DNA from: Phylloscopus collybita
Lineage: Eukaryota; Chordata; Aves; Passeriformes; Phylloscopidae
Assembly: GCA_027886175.1 (NCBI GenBank)
Contig: JAJNNQ010000026.1
Span: 31,824,001-31,888,000 of the forward strand
Direction of reading: 5' to 3'
Length of the DNA stretch: 64,000 nt
The notes under the pieces: generated by a model
Told to the model about the DNA's origin: nothing
What the model saw: only the letters and a program-made list of their open reading frames with translations
Database searches by the model: none
In this document: piece by piece, positions 26,471-38,364 of the stretch
Position numbering within the stretch: the stretch's first letter is position 1
Layout: each line of letters begins with the position of its first letter
Program-made: the position numbers and the translations under genes

Positions 26471-27639
26471 AGTACTAAGAGTGCTGTGTATTTTCTGACT
26501 GAAACAAAGATCTATCTTTTCATTACTCCATAAAATTGAAATGATGAATACATGAGTACCATCAACTCTGTAGGATTTTTATCAGCCTTAAAAAACCCCA
26601 GCGTTAAAAGCAAACACCCCAGCATTATACATAGCAAGACCTGATGGAGTATTTTTTGTATGAAATGGTTAAAATTTGTTGAGAAAATAAGCACTTCCAC
26701 AAAAATAATAAATTCCTTATTAGCTCAGCATCAAATTACAGTTCTTGTGTTGGGTTGAGCCTGAGCAGACCTGTTTAACAATGGAACAGATTGTCCTGCA
26801 ATACAGTGTACTCCTGGAAATTTTCTTCTTTGAGAATAAGCCTGTGGCATTTTCCGAACTTGCGAGGCTGTTTCCTGTGGTAATCAAGGCAGCTGACAAA
26901 CCATTCAGCGTGCTTGAATCAGGGTGGGTTTGTCCAAGTTCGTTCTTTGCTGTGTATGCCCTTAGGCACAAATTGACAGATTATTTTTTTTTACCAGCTG
27001 CTGAGATGGTTGGCAAGAGACATGTAACCAGATGAAAAGGCTTGTTAGTCTGAGACATAAAATTCAGACAAACTGAGTCATTTCCTTTTAACGTTTTCAT
27101 TGTGAATTGTATTTTTGCCTGATTTTTAAAGAATTTGTGATACCTAATCTGCAGCAGGATAAGCACTTTCAGCTGGACGTAATTAGTTAGGATGCTTGTT
27201 GTGAAGCAGGATAGTTCTCAAATGTGGCCAGTTTTAGACATCTCACTACTGTTTCACCAGAGCTGGGAAAAAAAGTGCTCCTAAGGAGAAGTTTTTTGTA
27301 TGCCCGTGAATGAACAGTGAGGTAAATTGTGTAAAGGTGACATATAAAGTGGGAGAGAGGAAAGAAGTAAAAGGTGTTCCCAGATACCTGAGAGTATAAT
27401 GGGCGTTTTTGTTTGCTTGATGAGTCTACGTAAGGCAGTTGCTCTTTTCACACTCAGAATCCAGGCTCACCTGCCAGTTACTTTTCTGGAAGGAACAAAT
27501 TGCTCCTAAACAAAAGCAGGGCATACACCAAATTTGTATGGCTTTCTGGGTAAAAAGATTAACCAACATTCAAATTGATGAACAAAACAAGAAGAAATGT
27601 ACTTATTAGATGAAGTTTAATGTCTCTCTTTACTTAGAG
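26471..27639. other. Intronic sequence, no recognisable gene
   Basis: Short overlapping frames on both strands (up to 96 codons) without motifs. Nothing else seen. Confidence 0.5.
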
Positions 27640-27768
27640 TCATGGAGGCCTTCCCAGCCTTAGTTACTGTGTGATTCTAAGATTGAGTCTGTTAACCAGC
27701 ACTGCAAAGTCTACCATTACGCCGTGTCCCTAAGTACCAAAAACTACATGTTTTTTGAGCACTTCAGG
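27640..27768 (-). mobile_element. CR1 LINE 3' end, antisense, part 1 of a split copy
   Basis: Complement of the CR1 terminus: GTGATTCTAAGATTGAGTCT, GTTAACCAGCACTGCAAAGTC, CCGTGTCCCTAAGTACC, then ACATG..GAGCACTTCAGG. It stops exactly where the solo LTR begins, and the element resumes at 28448. Confidence 0.75.
27765..27768. repeat. Target-site duplication CAGG, left copy
   Basis: CAGG here and at 28448-28451 flank the solo LTR. Removing the LTR and one CAGG rebuilds an uninterrupted CR1 reading CTTCAGGGATGGTGAC, as expected for CR1. Confidence 0.75.
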
Positions 27769-28074
27769 TGTTATAGATACAAAAATGAGGTTGAAACTTT
27801 TTAATAGCTGTGTATGTATACTAGCTGTGTGTTTTGATTTCTGTTTGTAACTGTGTTTAGTTTCCAACTAGTTCTAAGTTGTTAAAAATACTTACTGTTG
27901 TAATGTTGTTCAGTAGTTGTTAGATATTGTTGCAGTGCTTAGTTAGGAATGTTTGAAAGAGTTTTGTGCGGCTGCCTCCCCAAATACAGTTAAAGGGACA
28001 ACACCAAAGCACAGGGGGATCTTCTACCCTTCCCCCAAACAACTCAAAGACTGAGACCACCACCAAGTACTTTC

Positions 28075-28202
28075 ATTGGAGGACACGACCACCCAATCAA
28101 AACACAGCGGGAAGGAATCATTGGTGTAGAGAGCACCCCGCTAAGAGCCAATGAGAGATCGAAGAATACACCAATCAGGGAAAGGATCCAAAACGGACCA
28201 AT
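28075..28202 (+). promoter_or_regulatory. Cluster of six CCAAT boxes in the LTR
   Basis: Forward CCAAT at 28093, 28148, 28171 and 28198, and reverse ATTGG at 28075 and 28120, all within 128 bases. CCAAT is the NF-Y core motif and is common in retroviral U3 promoters. Six in one LTR is a lot. The sites are seen; activity is inferred. Confidence 0.65.
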
Positions 28203-28373
28203 CCCTGAGGGGACTGAGACTTTGAAAGGGACTGACCACGCTCAGTGGGGGCTTTACTTTCAGGAGCTGGACTGTCCTGAGGAGTGGCCCGCGCGCACGT
28301 TTCTGGTTTCTCTGACTTGCCATGAGGGGCTGGGACTAGCTCAGCCTCCTGTTCCTGTAGCCGTTTTTATAAC

Positions 28374-28379
28374 AATAAA
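28374..28379 (+). terminator. LTR polyadenylation signal AATAAA
   Basis: AATAAA 68 bases before the LTR end, as expected for an R/U5 region. Confidence 0.65.
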
Positions 28380-28447
28380 CGATTGGCCTTTCCTTTTAAC
28401 CATCTTTGGATTTATGGCCTCATCATTAAACTTGCAACATTGTAACA

Positions 28448-28730
28448 CAGGGATGGTGACTTCACCGCTTCCCTGGGCAGCCTGTTAAAATGCTTCATCA
28501 CCCTTTCTGTGAAGACATTTTTCCTCAAAGGGAATCTAAACCTCTCCTGGCAAAACATCCTCTTGTCCTCTTATCTATTGTTACATGGGAAAAAAGATGG
28601 ACACACGCTTGCGTACACCCTCCTTTCAGGTGATAGTAGAGAGCAATAGTCTTCCCTGACTCTCCTTTTCTCCAGGCTAAACAACCCCAGGTAGCTCAGA
28701 TGCTCCACATTAAGACTGGTGCTCCAAATT
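28448..28730 (-). mobile_element. CR1 LINE, antisense, part 2 of a split copy
   Basis: Continues the CR1 of 27640-27768: CAGGGATGGTGACTTCACCG, CTTCCCTGGGCAGCCTG, CCCTTTCTGTGAAGACATTT, CTCTTGTCC, TCCTTTCAGGTGATAGTAGA, CTCCAGGCTAAACAACCCCAG. Strong match to the CR1 3' region read in reverse. Confidence 0.9.
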
Positions 28731-31700
28731 AATTTCCAGATTTATATTGTAGTTCTTTGTCCTGCTCTGCACAAGTATTCATTGGGTTCATAGTACTTTA
28801 CTGGTCTGCAGTACATTATTCCCTAAACAGTTAAGTGATAGATATTCTAGTAAGGAGGAGGGTGATGAAGAGCTTGCACAGTGGCAGCTGTGGGCTCCTA
28901 TGTCAAACATAATTTTATTATATTCCCTCTCAGTTATCTAATCTGTGCTTCTGCATTTATCAGGTATTAGGTGTTCACAAATCATAGGGCAAAATGAGTA
29001 CTAGGATGACTTTTATGGTAATTTTAAGAAAAATTTTCCAAGGAAGTACAATTAGTTTATACAATTAAATGGTCTATTTGTCTGCCAGGTCCTTTTTTCC
29101 CCAGCATTTTCTAAACATGTCAGCTAATTCCAAATTTTTAGGAATTAGAAATTCATTAGTTACTCTCTTCTTATCTTTTTGTGGTAGTGACAAGGTGCCT
29201 GAAGTCAGGTGTTTGGAAAAGAGTCATAATACTCCTTAGTCTTCTGGAAATGCTGGTTCCTGGAAAAAACTGCTGTCTTATACAGAACTGATCCCAGTCT
29301 TTTCCACACTGATAATACAGCAAGGTGCACTGGGCTTGAGGAGTGAACTCTTGAGTCTGGCACAGACTTTTATGCCAATTTTTCTATCCCCTGGACTAGG
29401 AACTGCCTTGAAGGTGGCTACCATTGCTTTGACTTCTAATGATGAAAAGCCATCCATGGGAGCTGAGAATACATTTGGTTTTATGAAATGTTGCTGTTAT
29501 AACTGCAGGACTTTGGCATTAAGAAAAAGAAATGCTTTTTTTTGACAGGGTGAAAAAATGATACTTGGTCATTTAGTTCAGTGTGGGGTCTTCTAGCCAG
29601 CTGGAGTTAGGTATATAATTCCTGGATATCATTTATGGATATCCACTAGTGTAAGGGCCCAGCAAGGATTCATACTTACTCCTGGACTGTAACAAGCAGC
29701 TGTGTAGATTCACCACAGGCAGGTTTCACTGTTATTGGGAGTGCTTGTTTCCTGGCAGTACTCCTGCTTATTTGGATTCAGTTTCATATAACTAGTCTTT
29801 GTTAGTGACCCCATCTGTAGTGTTTGTGTGGGGTTTTTTTGTTCTGTTTTGTTTTTGTTTGTTTGTTTTGTTTGTTGTTTTTTTTAGGTTGAGTAAGCAG
29901 CAAAAGATCTGGTGGAGAAAAAAGGGACACTTCTCATCACTGATTATTAGATGTATGTCAGGAGCATACACTGTACTCATATTATTTGAAAACATTTTCC
30001 TGGGCCCCTTTTTTCCCCCTTAACAAGATAACAGGCTTTGATGAAGTGGGTTGCAGACAGGTTCAAAAATGTCTTCTTCACCTTTTAAAATTGATTTCTA
30101 GAAATGTTGTTGAAGGAATCGAAGGATATTTGCAGGAAATGAAACATGTCTCCTTGACATCAGTATGTTTTAATTTAGTGTTTTGGCCTGGAATAGGAAA
30201 ACAAGTATTCTTAAGGCAACGTGACAAATCTATGAAAAAACATGCATCTTGTTTGCCAGAGTATCAGTTGTGATACCACTCCAGTATGAGTTTTAATTCC
30301 TTGTGTCAAATAACCCAGACTAATGACATCATATTACCTGAGGTTAACATGGTTTCTTTCTTATGAATACAAATTCACTTGAAATTTCCTTGGTTGCCAT
30401 AGAATATCCTATTTCCAGGCAGGACTGAGGTTTCCTGCTTTTTGCTGAATAGTTTGCAGATACTTGGGTTATATTGAGTTGTAAGAATGTCCCTAATCTT
30501 GCCTCAGTTGGCAAAGCTCTTTCTTGCATAAATAAATCCTTGCCAAGAATACTCAGGGGCACTTAACAAAAACTGCTATTTAGCTTGTTCCTACTTCTGG
30601 CATGGTTACTGGACTGGTTTCTGTATCCTTATGTTATGGCTATTTCATTAGATGGGACAGGCCCAAGCATTGATACCTTGTTCACATGTCCCTGTCATGT
30701 CTGTAGATCAGCAGGTGAGCAGCCAGTACTTAGACATGGTGCAGTATGGGTGAGGGAAACCTACTATGTGTGGTGTGAGCATGAGTGTATTCTGTCAAAT
30801 CCATTGAAAAATCAAATGCAGAAAAATCCACAGGAGGGTCTGCAATAAAACCTCCTCAGATTATTAAAATATCTTTAATTTTACCCATTTTCTTTATTTC
30901 AGCTTCTTACGTTTTCACTGCACATTTACAAGTGTATTAATTCAGGTTGCTGCATGAGACATATATTTTTAGATATTGCTGACAATTTATCCTGAAGAGG
31001 TGGTACAGGAAGGTTGATCATCTTTTTAGTGTGTGCTACTGATCCTCTGGAGCAAGGATCTGTTTGTAAAGACTTCCAAGTGGAGGCTTAAAGCGAAGAT
31101 ATGCTTTCCAATGGGTTTGTGAGTGAAGGCTTACATACCTTTCTGCTATTAAGATATGACTAGTTTAGTCCTTCAATTTAAAGATCAGTTTGTCAAAAAG
31201 TTGTTCTTTGTAACTGTTACTCTCAGTCTTAAGTAAGATAAATTAAAATGTATTGTAACTGAAGCAGATGAGTCATCTTCCATTATGATAGGAAAAGGTG
31301 TGATCTTTGGGTGAACTAGGAATTCCTGATAACATACAGTAAATCTCTGAATATCATTAAACTTGAGATTTGGCTTAATATGTATATTGGCTACATAGTC
31401 TTAATGAGCACCTGGATGGAACCTTTCTGTAAATGAAGTCTTCAATGAAACAATGGATGTTTAAGAGAATGTCATTGTAGGCAGGTGGGCATAATTGTTC
31501 TTATCAGCACTGAATGTTTTGTTTCCTTATTTTGTACTTTTTTACCAGTTATGAATAAAAAGTTTGAGATTTTTATTTATAACTATTTGTTTTATATATA
31601 TATGAATACACTCAGTATTTTCCTGTCTGTATAGCAGTCAGAGCCATTCTTTGCTGACAGAGCATGCTGGGAAGCAAAGAGCATACTCTGAAACTCTAAA

Positions 31701-32029
31701 ATCTCTCCTACCTCTCAACTGCAAATTCCTTGCATTTACCTGGGGTTTCATCATTCTGAACTTCAGTTTTCCTGCCAGTCTTTCAGATACAGACTTTCTG
31801 AGCCCAAGATCTGAAGTCACATCCTAAATGAAAACTTTCAAGTACTTTGATAACTGTCTGAGCAGAGATTATCAACTCATTAGTGCTATTGCTAACTAAA
31901 AAACCAGGGGAGGTCAGTGAGAAGCCTGAACTTCAAGCAAAATTATGTACTTGTTCTTAACATCAGTATATAGCATCTTTTTATATTTTTTGATATTGTG
32001 AACTTATAGACATCAGTCTTACTCTGCAG
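28731..32029. other. Intronic sequence, no recognisable gene
   Basis: AT-rich intron with a TTTG-rich run at 29833-29885. No repeat family or exon recognised; open frames up to 95 codons look like chance. Confidence 0.5.
29833..29885. repeat. TTTG/TTTTG-rich simple repeat
   Basis: Irregular GTTT and GTTTT units ending in a T run. Confidence 0.85.
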
Positions 32030-32035
32030 CTATTC

Positions 32036-32371
32036 TGTGGGAGAACAAATAGGGGACAGAACAGGGAGCACAGTGGAGCTTAATATCTTGGCCTTGGTGG
32101 GATATAGGCTGTGGGATAAGCGACTACCGATATAAGAAGAATTGGGAAAGTACAGCATATGCAGATGTCAAGGTTTTTGAAACTATGTGGTTTTGTAAGG
32201 CTGCTAAGTAATGCAAACAATAGGCTGATTCTGCAACTGGTGGGAAATTCTTGCTTAAAGATGTGATTGCTTCAGGCTGTGACTGCTTGGGTGCTTGGGG
32301 CTGCAACAGTATATAAAACTGAACTGTGAGAACAATAAACAACTTCAAGTCCCCTTCTCAGTCACACGGCA
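32036..32371 (+). mobile_element. Short ALV-like solo LTR (about 336 bp)
   Basis: A TATA box (TATATAAAA, 32310-32318) is followed after only 15 bases by AATAAA (32334-32339) and then a short C-rich tail. That compact U3-R-U5 layout is characteristic of avian alpharetrovirus-type LTRs, whose length is also close to 330-350 bp. The proposed ends are TGTGGGAG and CACGGCA. CTATTC (32030-32035) and CTGTTC (32372-32377) would be a 6-bp target duplication with one mismatch. No primer-binding site or coding sequence follows, so it is solo. The class is inferred from layout alone. Confidence 0.55.
32310..32339 (+). promoter_or_regulatory. LTR core promoter (TATA) and adjacent AATAAA
   Basis: TATATAAAA and AATAAA lie within 30 bases on the same strand, matching the promoter and polyadenylation signal of a compact retroviral LTR. 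Confidence 0.6.
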
Positions 32372-32377
32372 CTGTTC

Positions 32378-34379
32378 TACCTCACAGTACAGAAACAATC
32401 TGAAAAAGGCTAAATTAGAGCAGAAAGGAAAAAAAAAGCCTGCTGGTTCATATCTCCTGCTTGCTCTGAGGACAGAATAGCAGACATTATTATCACTAAT
32501 AAGTTCTAGGACTGAAGAGAGTAAAAGAAACTTCCCAGAAACTGTGAAGAGACAGAAAAGCTTCCTTTTGGCTGGTTACTCCAGCTGGGTAGAGCAACCC
32601 ACTCAAGAATACCAGCAGCTTTCAGATAGTCAGGGACAGAGAATGAATGTCACTGGTGGACTTACCTGCAATCCCATTGATCGATTCATCTTTCACCCCT
32701 ACGTGTCTGTTCCACACCACACTGTATGGAGCACAGCACCGATGTTTTCTCTTTCCATTATCTGTAAGAACACTTCAGTGTGTCCTGAAGTGTTTTGTTG
32801 AATGGACTCTGACACAGTAGGAACTAAAAAATCTTTGGCAAAAAGCTACTTTCCTTTTCTTGCATGCCATAGCAACGCAGTTTTCTAGGGTGTTAAATTC
32901 AATGACACCTAGAGATATGTTCACAAATAAATACACTTGTGATGTTATTGTTGGGTTTTGCTTTATTTTTTACTTGTCTGAGTAAATCTTCATGCTCTTT
33001 ATTTCTTCTTTTTATGAGTAGTCTTATTCTCAGATGAAAGAAACCCAGGATTAAATTAAAAATACTCCAACAACTTTCAGGTTTGCCTTTCATCCATCTG
33101 GTGACATATTCATAATAGTGCCTAAGCTGCTCTGAAGGTAAGAGGTAAGAAAGGAGAGCTGTACTGGGAACAGCTATTTAGCAAACTGCACACCACTGTT
33201 AAAGCAATACTGCTGCCAACAACAGACTTCCAGCACAGTCTATGCAGGTTGACTCCCCAAAAGTATGTTTGGTTTCAAAGGCACTTTTGAAAGAACTTTA
33301 ATCTTTAAAATCTTACCCAGTGGCTTGCTCTCTTTTAACAATTCGATAAAAAATATATTTAATCCATGTTGTAATTGTTTGGTTCCTTTAATAGTCCTCC
33401 TATAATTCGAATAATAATCTTTTTTTTTTCCCAAAGCAAGAAAAAACCTTTATCTTAAAGCTAACATTGTTGTCACTCTAAATGTTGTCAGCAACTTTAT
33501 TTAGTAAGTCATCACATTCAAAATGCATCTCAGATCTTTTCTTTATAATGTACTAGCTGATGTTGACCTTTAGATTCTGTTGGTTATTTTTACTGAGGCA
33601 AGAAAGACTCCATCAATGTCCTGCAGCAAATTTCATCATAAATAGGTGTTTTTTTGTGATTGCAGTTTCTAAAAATCTAGAATTACATGGGGTACTGTAA
33701 CAATGATAGTGGGAGTGTATTCATCAACTGAACTAGGATTATATGGACTACTGTCTTGAGGAACTACTTGGCAATCAGACTTAAAACTCTCCCTGGAAAG
33801 GTGTGTATCTGAGCAAATGTTGTTTATAAATTTAGTAAGAAATAGAATTTCCATTTCAGGACTTTTTTAGTTATTTAACACTACTTTAGCTTTGTAATCT
33901 ATACTGATCTAGGCATAGCTCAATAGATGGATACAGTAGGTAATTATTTTTCTACCAGTAATATAGTTTGGACATGAAACTACCCTGTGGCATACCTTTG
34001 CAAGCTGCTGATTACGTGATGGGTAGAGCCAGAGTAGTAACCAGGCAGTAAAAATAAGTTGTCAGTATAGAGAGTGGGCATAAATCTCAGTTTTTGCACA
34101 CTTGAATTTCCTCCTTTCTCTAAGACAACAAAATCTTTGTTTTCTTGTTAATTCTCTTTGATTTAATTAAAATTTAATTAAAAATATGAAGTTCTTTAGC
34201 TCTTTAATTACTTGTCCACATACATTCATCAGTACATTTTGTTAAAAAAGTTTGCTAAGGATATAGGGCTTATGCAATCATGCTGTTTCTGTCTTCTAAC
34301 TTTTTTCTGCAATAAAATTTAAATCTTTTGGATGAGTTCCAGAAATCTGACAGACAAGGATAAGTTTGAAATTTTTTGC
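32378..34379. other. Intronic sequence, no recognisable gene
   Basis: Nothing recognised besides short chance frames and a T run near 33420. Confidence 0.5.
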
Positions 34380-34870
34380 ATTTATAGGATCCTAGGATAG
34401 TTCACATGCCAAGGGGCCTCTGGAAGTCTCTAGTGCAACCGCCTGCTCAAAGCAGGGCAAGCCAAGGGTTCAGACCAAGTTATTCAGGGATTTGTCCAGG
34501 TGGATTGTGAAATCCTGCAGTGGAGGAGGTAGTATATTTGGGCAGCGCTGCTAGACTGTGTTGAGAAAACCTTTCCTTATACACAGGCCAAACCTTTCTA
34601 TTTTCACCTTTTGCCTGTTTTCTGTCATCCCTGTTTCACACTCCTGTGAAGAGCGTGACTGTGGGAACATCAGCATTGCTGTTAGATCCCTCAGAGCTGT
34701 CTCTTAACCACAATAAACAGTCCCAGTTCTCTCAGCCTCCTCTCAGAGGGCAAGTGCTCCAGCTCTGACCACTGTGAATGGCCTCCACTGACCTTGCTCT
34801 ACTTTGTCAATGTCTTTCCTGTTTTGAGGAAGAGAGGGCAAGTCTGGCCCCAGTGTTACACATACATGGA
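34380..34870 (-). mobile_element. CR1 LINE 3' region, antisense
   Basis: Complement of CR1 in order: TCTGGAAGTCTCTAGTGCAACC, GCTCAAAGCAGGGCAAGCC, GGGATTTGTCCAGGTGGATT, AACCTTTCCTTATA, CAGTCCCAGTTCTCTCAGCC, GTGCTCCAGCTCTGACC, ending in a CTGGCCCCAGTGTTACA block. About 490 bases, heavily diverged. Confidence 0.8.
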
Positions 34871-37218
34871 GTTTAATGAGTACCTACTAAAGGCTATGGT
34901 CACTTTTCTACATTTTCTCTATACAATAGGCAGCCTAATAGATGATAAAGACCATAAAGTCCAACAATAAAAAATACCTGCATTATTAATTAAACTTTTA
35001 ATGGATGCTGTCTTTTCAGACGTGCCCAAATTGAAAGACCTTCAGTGCCTTATGGGATGGAATCTAATCATAAGGGAAGAATCTGTAAAAGACTTGATTT
35101 TATCAATATGGATGCTTTCAGTAGTTCCCCTGTATAATTACATCCTATACATAAAAGTATTTTTTTAATCATGAGAAATAGAATTTTTTTTAACATTTTA
35201 AAATGAGAAATAGATGCCTTCACCTCCTGAGAAACACTAAATACTCATTTTTTTTTTTCCTTCTCATACTGTGCCTGATTTTGCATCTCTTGTCATTCCT
35301 TTTTGACTTACCTTTGAGAATTCATTCTGAACATTATTTTACTAGCTACTTTTCTTGCTTGAGAGCAGAGGTGATTCAGCTTGAGTTAATGCAGTTACAA
35401 AGCTTCAGATTGTATTTGTCTAAAACAGATGACATTAGCATGTGGATCTAACCCACAATTATCTAACAAATATTAAATTCATCACTGGCAGAGGTATTGC
35501 CTTACTTGTGTCTGATGTAATAAGAATTATTCCCTTACCCTTCTTGAATCATCCCATCGAACTGTGTGACTTAATGAGTATGTGTACATAAAGGAATGTT
35601 GTTAATACAATATATGAATGTGTTTCAGGGTGAATATAGTGAGGCAGTGGCTAATTTCTCAGTGCTTGTCACTGATTGTACTGTCCTTATAACCCCTCCC
35701 AACTACTGTGAGACACTCAATGTTTTTACTTTTAAATTATGAATTCTTTGAGGTTTGGATGTCAATTTTTTTACTGGAAAACTCTTAGGATATTCCCTTC
35801 TAATGAATTAACTTCATTTTAATTTGTTCAACTGTTGAGCCATCTCTTTTGTCTTTTTTTTCCTGACTCAAAATCCAATAGTCCTGCTTTCAATTAAATT
35901 GTAATGCCTTGGACGGAAAATGAGCCTTCATATACGTTTTCAGTATTTTCTGTTTCTAAAAATATGCTGGGATTTTTTGTTAACACCATTCTAGGTATTG
36001 AGAATTCCAACTGTGTAATTTTTTAATGAACCTTAAATTAAAAATACTCTCCAAATTAGAGCTGTCAGTGATTTAGTGATTGTTATTTTTCACTGGCATT
36101 GTCTCATTCTTCCTCTTGCAGTTCAAACATTCTTTCATTAACCTGCAGAAAAAGTGTACTTCTTTGAGTACTAGGTAAGCTTGATGTACATAATAGTACA
36201 TGCATGCAAGAAGTTGGTGATACTCCCATTCTGGAAATCATTCCCATTTATAGAAACATATGATTGTTTCAGAGGGCTTGACCTTGTTAACAGCAGCCCA
36301 TGTTCTTGATTGAAGCAGTTCCAGTACTGCACATGCAAAGGCAAGTAAAGCCAGATAGGCTGCAGAATTCTTTTAAGTGGGAGGCAAATGTTGACAGCAG
36401 AAAGGGTTGTGTAGATTTAATTTTTTTGGTGGGTTGGACAGACTGACAAGAAGAACATTATTTTTTGAAGAGTTTTGACATGACTCTTAAGTGTAGCAAA
36501 AGAATGTTTTTACTCTGAGATGCCTAATTTTAATAGAAAAAATATATTCATTAGAAAAGTTTTGTAATAGGTGTCAAGGACTTCAAAGAGAAATGTAATT
36601 AACATAATTTTATTGGCACTGTAAGAGTAAAGCAGAGAATACTGAAAAAGAGCTACTAACTTAGCTTTCCATTTTATAAATCCATGAAGGAAAAAGAACT
36701 ACTCCCCTCAAAAAAAAAACAAACAAAAAAAACAAAAAAAAAAACCCGTATAAACGGGCTGACAGTATTTCCAGAATTTTACAGCTCAAAGTCTAGAGAT
36801 AGCTCAAGATAAATTTTCATAGGGAATGCCTCTAAGAAGATATAAGTAGAAATGTCTTTTTGTCTCTGATACTTCTCTAGTGGGGGCCTCTTTTTGCATG
36901 ACTGAAATATGCATGTTTTTTTCCAGTTAAGAGGGATGAGAGATGTGTGTTATACAGAAGCAAGTGCAAGATTACTTTGTTAATGATATGAGGCAAAAAT
37001 GAGACATGGTTGAGGATTGATACTGGAGGAGGCAGTTGAGCAGCTCTGTGTCTCCCTGGTTTAATTTGGTTAGCTCAGAGCAAAAATGAGTGGAAAATAT
37101 ATGAAGTGTCTTCTTGATATGTTTTATTTTCGCTTTTTACCTAAGATCAGTGGTGCAGAAAAAGTACCATTGAGATCTTTGTGTTTGTACTCTGTTGATG
37201 ATGGACATTCTATTTCCA
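34871..37218. other. Intronic sequence, no recognisable gene
   Basis: AT-rich intron with an A-rich run at 36710-36744. Nothing else identified. Confidence 0.5.
36710..36744. repeat. A-rich simple repeat
   Basis: A runs broken by single C bases, followed by a tiny CCCGT-ATAA-ACGGG hairpin at the edge. Confidence 0.9.
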
Positions 37219-37224
37219 CTGGTC
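37219..37224. repeat. Candidate target-site duplication CTGGTC, left copy
   Basis: CTGGTC here and at 38320-38325, next to the predicted LTR ends. Six bases are longer than usual for this LTR type and the ends are decayed, so the exact length is uncertain. Confidence 0.5.
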
Positions 37225-38319
37225 TAGTTGGTTGACGTGGCTGGCTACCAGGCACCCAGGAAAGCCACCCACTCACTCCCCTCTGCAGCTGGACAGAGGA
37301 GAGAAGATTTAATGAAGGGTTCATGGGTTGAGATAAGGACTGGAAGAAAGCACCCATCAATTGCCATCAAAGGAAGAACAGGCTCAACTTCGAGATATAA
37401 GGTGGATTTATTGCTAACAAAATCAGAGCAGGATAATAAGAAGTAAAATAAAACCCTGTGAACACCTTCCCCCCACCCTGCCACTCCTCCTTCCCAGCTC
37501 TACCTCCTACCCCAGTGGCACAAGGACACAAGGAATGGGAATTATGGTCAGTTCCTCACCCGTAGCTTGTCCTACTGCTCAGAGACAGGAGTCCTTCCTC
37601 TGCTGCACCATGGGTCCTTCCCATGGGAGACAGTTCTCCCTAAACTTCTTCAGCATGAGTCCATCTCACAAGAAGCAGCACTCTGTGAGCTGCTGCAGTG
37701 TGAATCCATTCCACAGGCAACAGTTCCCCTCAGCCTGCTGCTGCATGGGTCCCTCTTCCACGAGGTGCAGTCCTTCAAGAATAAGCTACTGCAGCATGGG
37801 TCCCTCTCACCTTGGGTCTTCCATGCGGTCACAGCCTCCTCTCAAGTATCCACCTGCTGTGGTGTGGGGCTCCTTCTGGTTTGGGGCTCCTCCATGGGCT
37901 ACAGGTGGATCTCTGCATCCCCATGGATCATCATAGGCTGCAGGGGGCATATATGCAGGCCTGCTTCACTGTGACCTTTACCACAGGCTGCAGAGGAATC
38001 TTGGCTGTGGTGCCTGGAGCATCTCCTCCCCCTCCTTCTTCACTCACCTTTGTGTCTGCATAGTTTTTCTTCTCACATGTTCTCATTCTGCTCTTCTCTG
38101 GCTGCAATTACAACTGCCCTACCATTTTTGTTTTGTTTCTTCTTAAACATGTTATCACAGAGGCATTACCACCATTTATAATTGGCCCAGCCTTGGCCAG
38201 CGGCATGTCTATCCTTGGAGCCACCAGGAATTGGCTCTGCCAGACACTGCGGAAGCTTCTGGCAGCTTCTCACAGGAGCCACCTAGCTCCCTCTGCTTCC
38301 AAAACCAGGCCTAATACAG
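37225..38319 (-). mobile_element. Solo ERV LTR, about 1.1 kb, minus sense
   Basis: On minus it runs from TGTATTAGGCC to GTCAACCAACTA. It matches the LTR remnant at 294-1215 over its 3' half and the fragment at 25425-25552 over its 5' end. AATAAA on minus is at 37407-37412. The middle is made of loosely repeated units of about 50-60 bases containing a GGGTCC/CATGGG-like core. These keep two + frames open by chance (37535-37936 and 37567-37974, 133 and 135 codons, rich in Cys, Ser and His); I do not read them as genes. The length and layout match a common bird ERVL-type LTR that I know from memory. Confidence 0.75.
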
Positions 38320-38364
38320 CTGGTCACAAAATCCTATACTGCCTATAGCTTTCTGTAAGCAGCA

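Larger units (their letters stand above)
27769..28447 (+). mobile_element. Solo retroviral LTR, 679 bp, inside a CR1
   Basis: Begins TGTTATAG and ends TTGTAACA, giving a perfect 5-base terminal inverted repeat (TGTTA/TAACA), and is flanked by CAGG. A 4-bp duplication is typical of gammaretrovirus-like (class I) integrations. The promoter-like part holds six CCAAT boxes. AATAAA at 28374-28379 sets + as sense. No gag, pol or env sequence is attached, so it is a solo LTR left by recombination. An alternative boundary exists (27904-28439, flanked by TTGTAA), but it does not restore the CR1. Confidence 0.75.

Noticed and set aside
27898..28445. TTGTAA repeats flanking TGTTG...CAACA, as alternative LTR boundaries
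   Set aside because: These ends leave about 130 bases unexplained inside the CR1, whereas 27769-28447 with CAGG restores the CR1 exactly.
37535..37974. Two overlapping + frames of 133 and 135 codons, rich in Cys, Ser and His
   Set aside because: They lie inside a solo LTR, antisense to it, and their repeated look comes from the LTR's own internal repeats.
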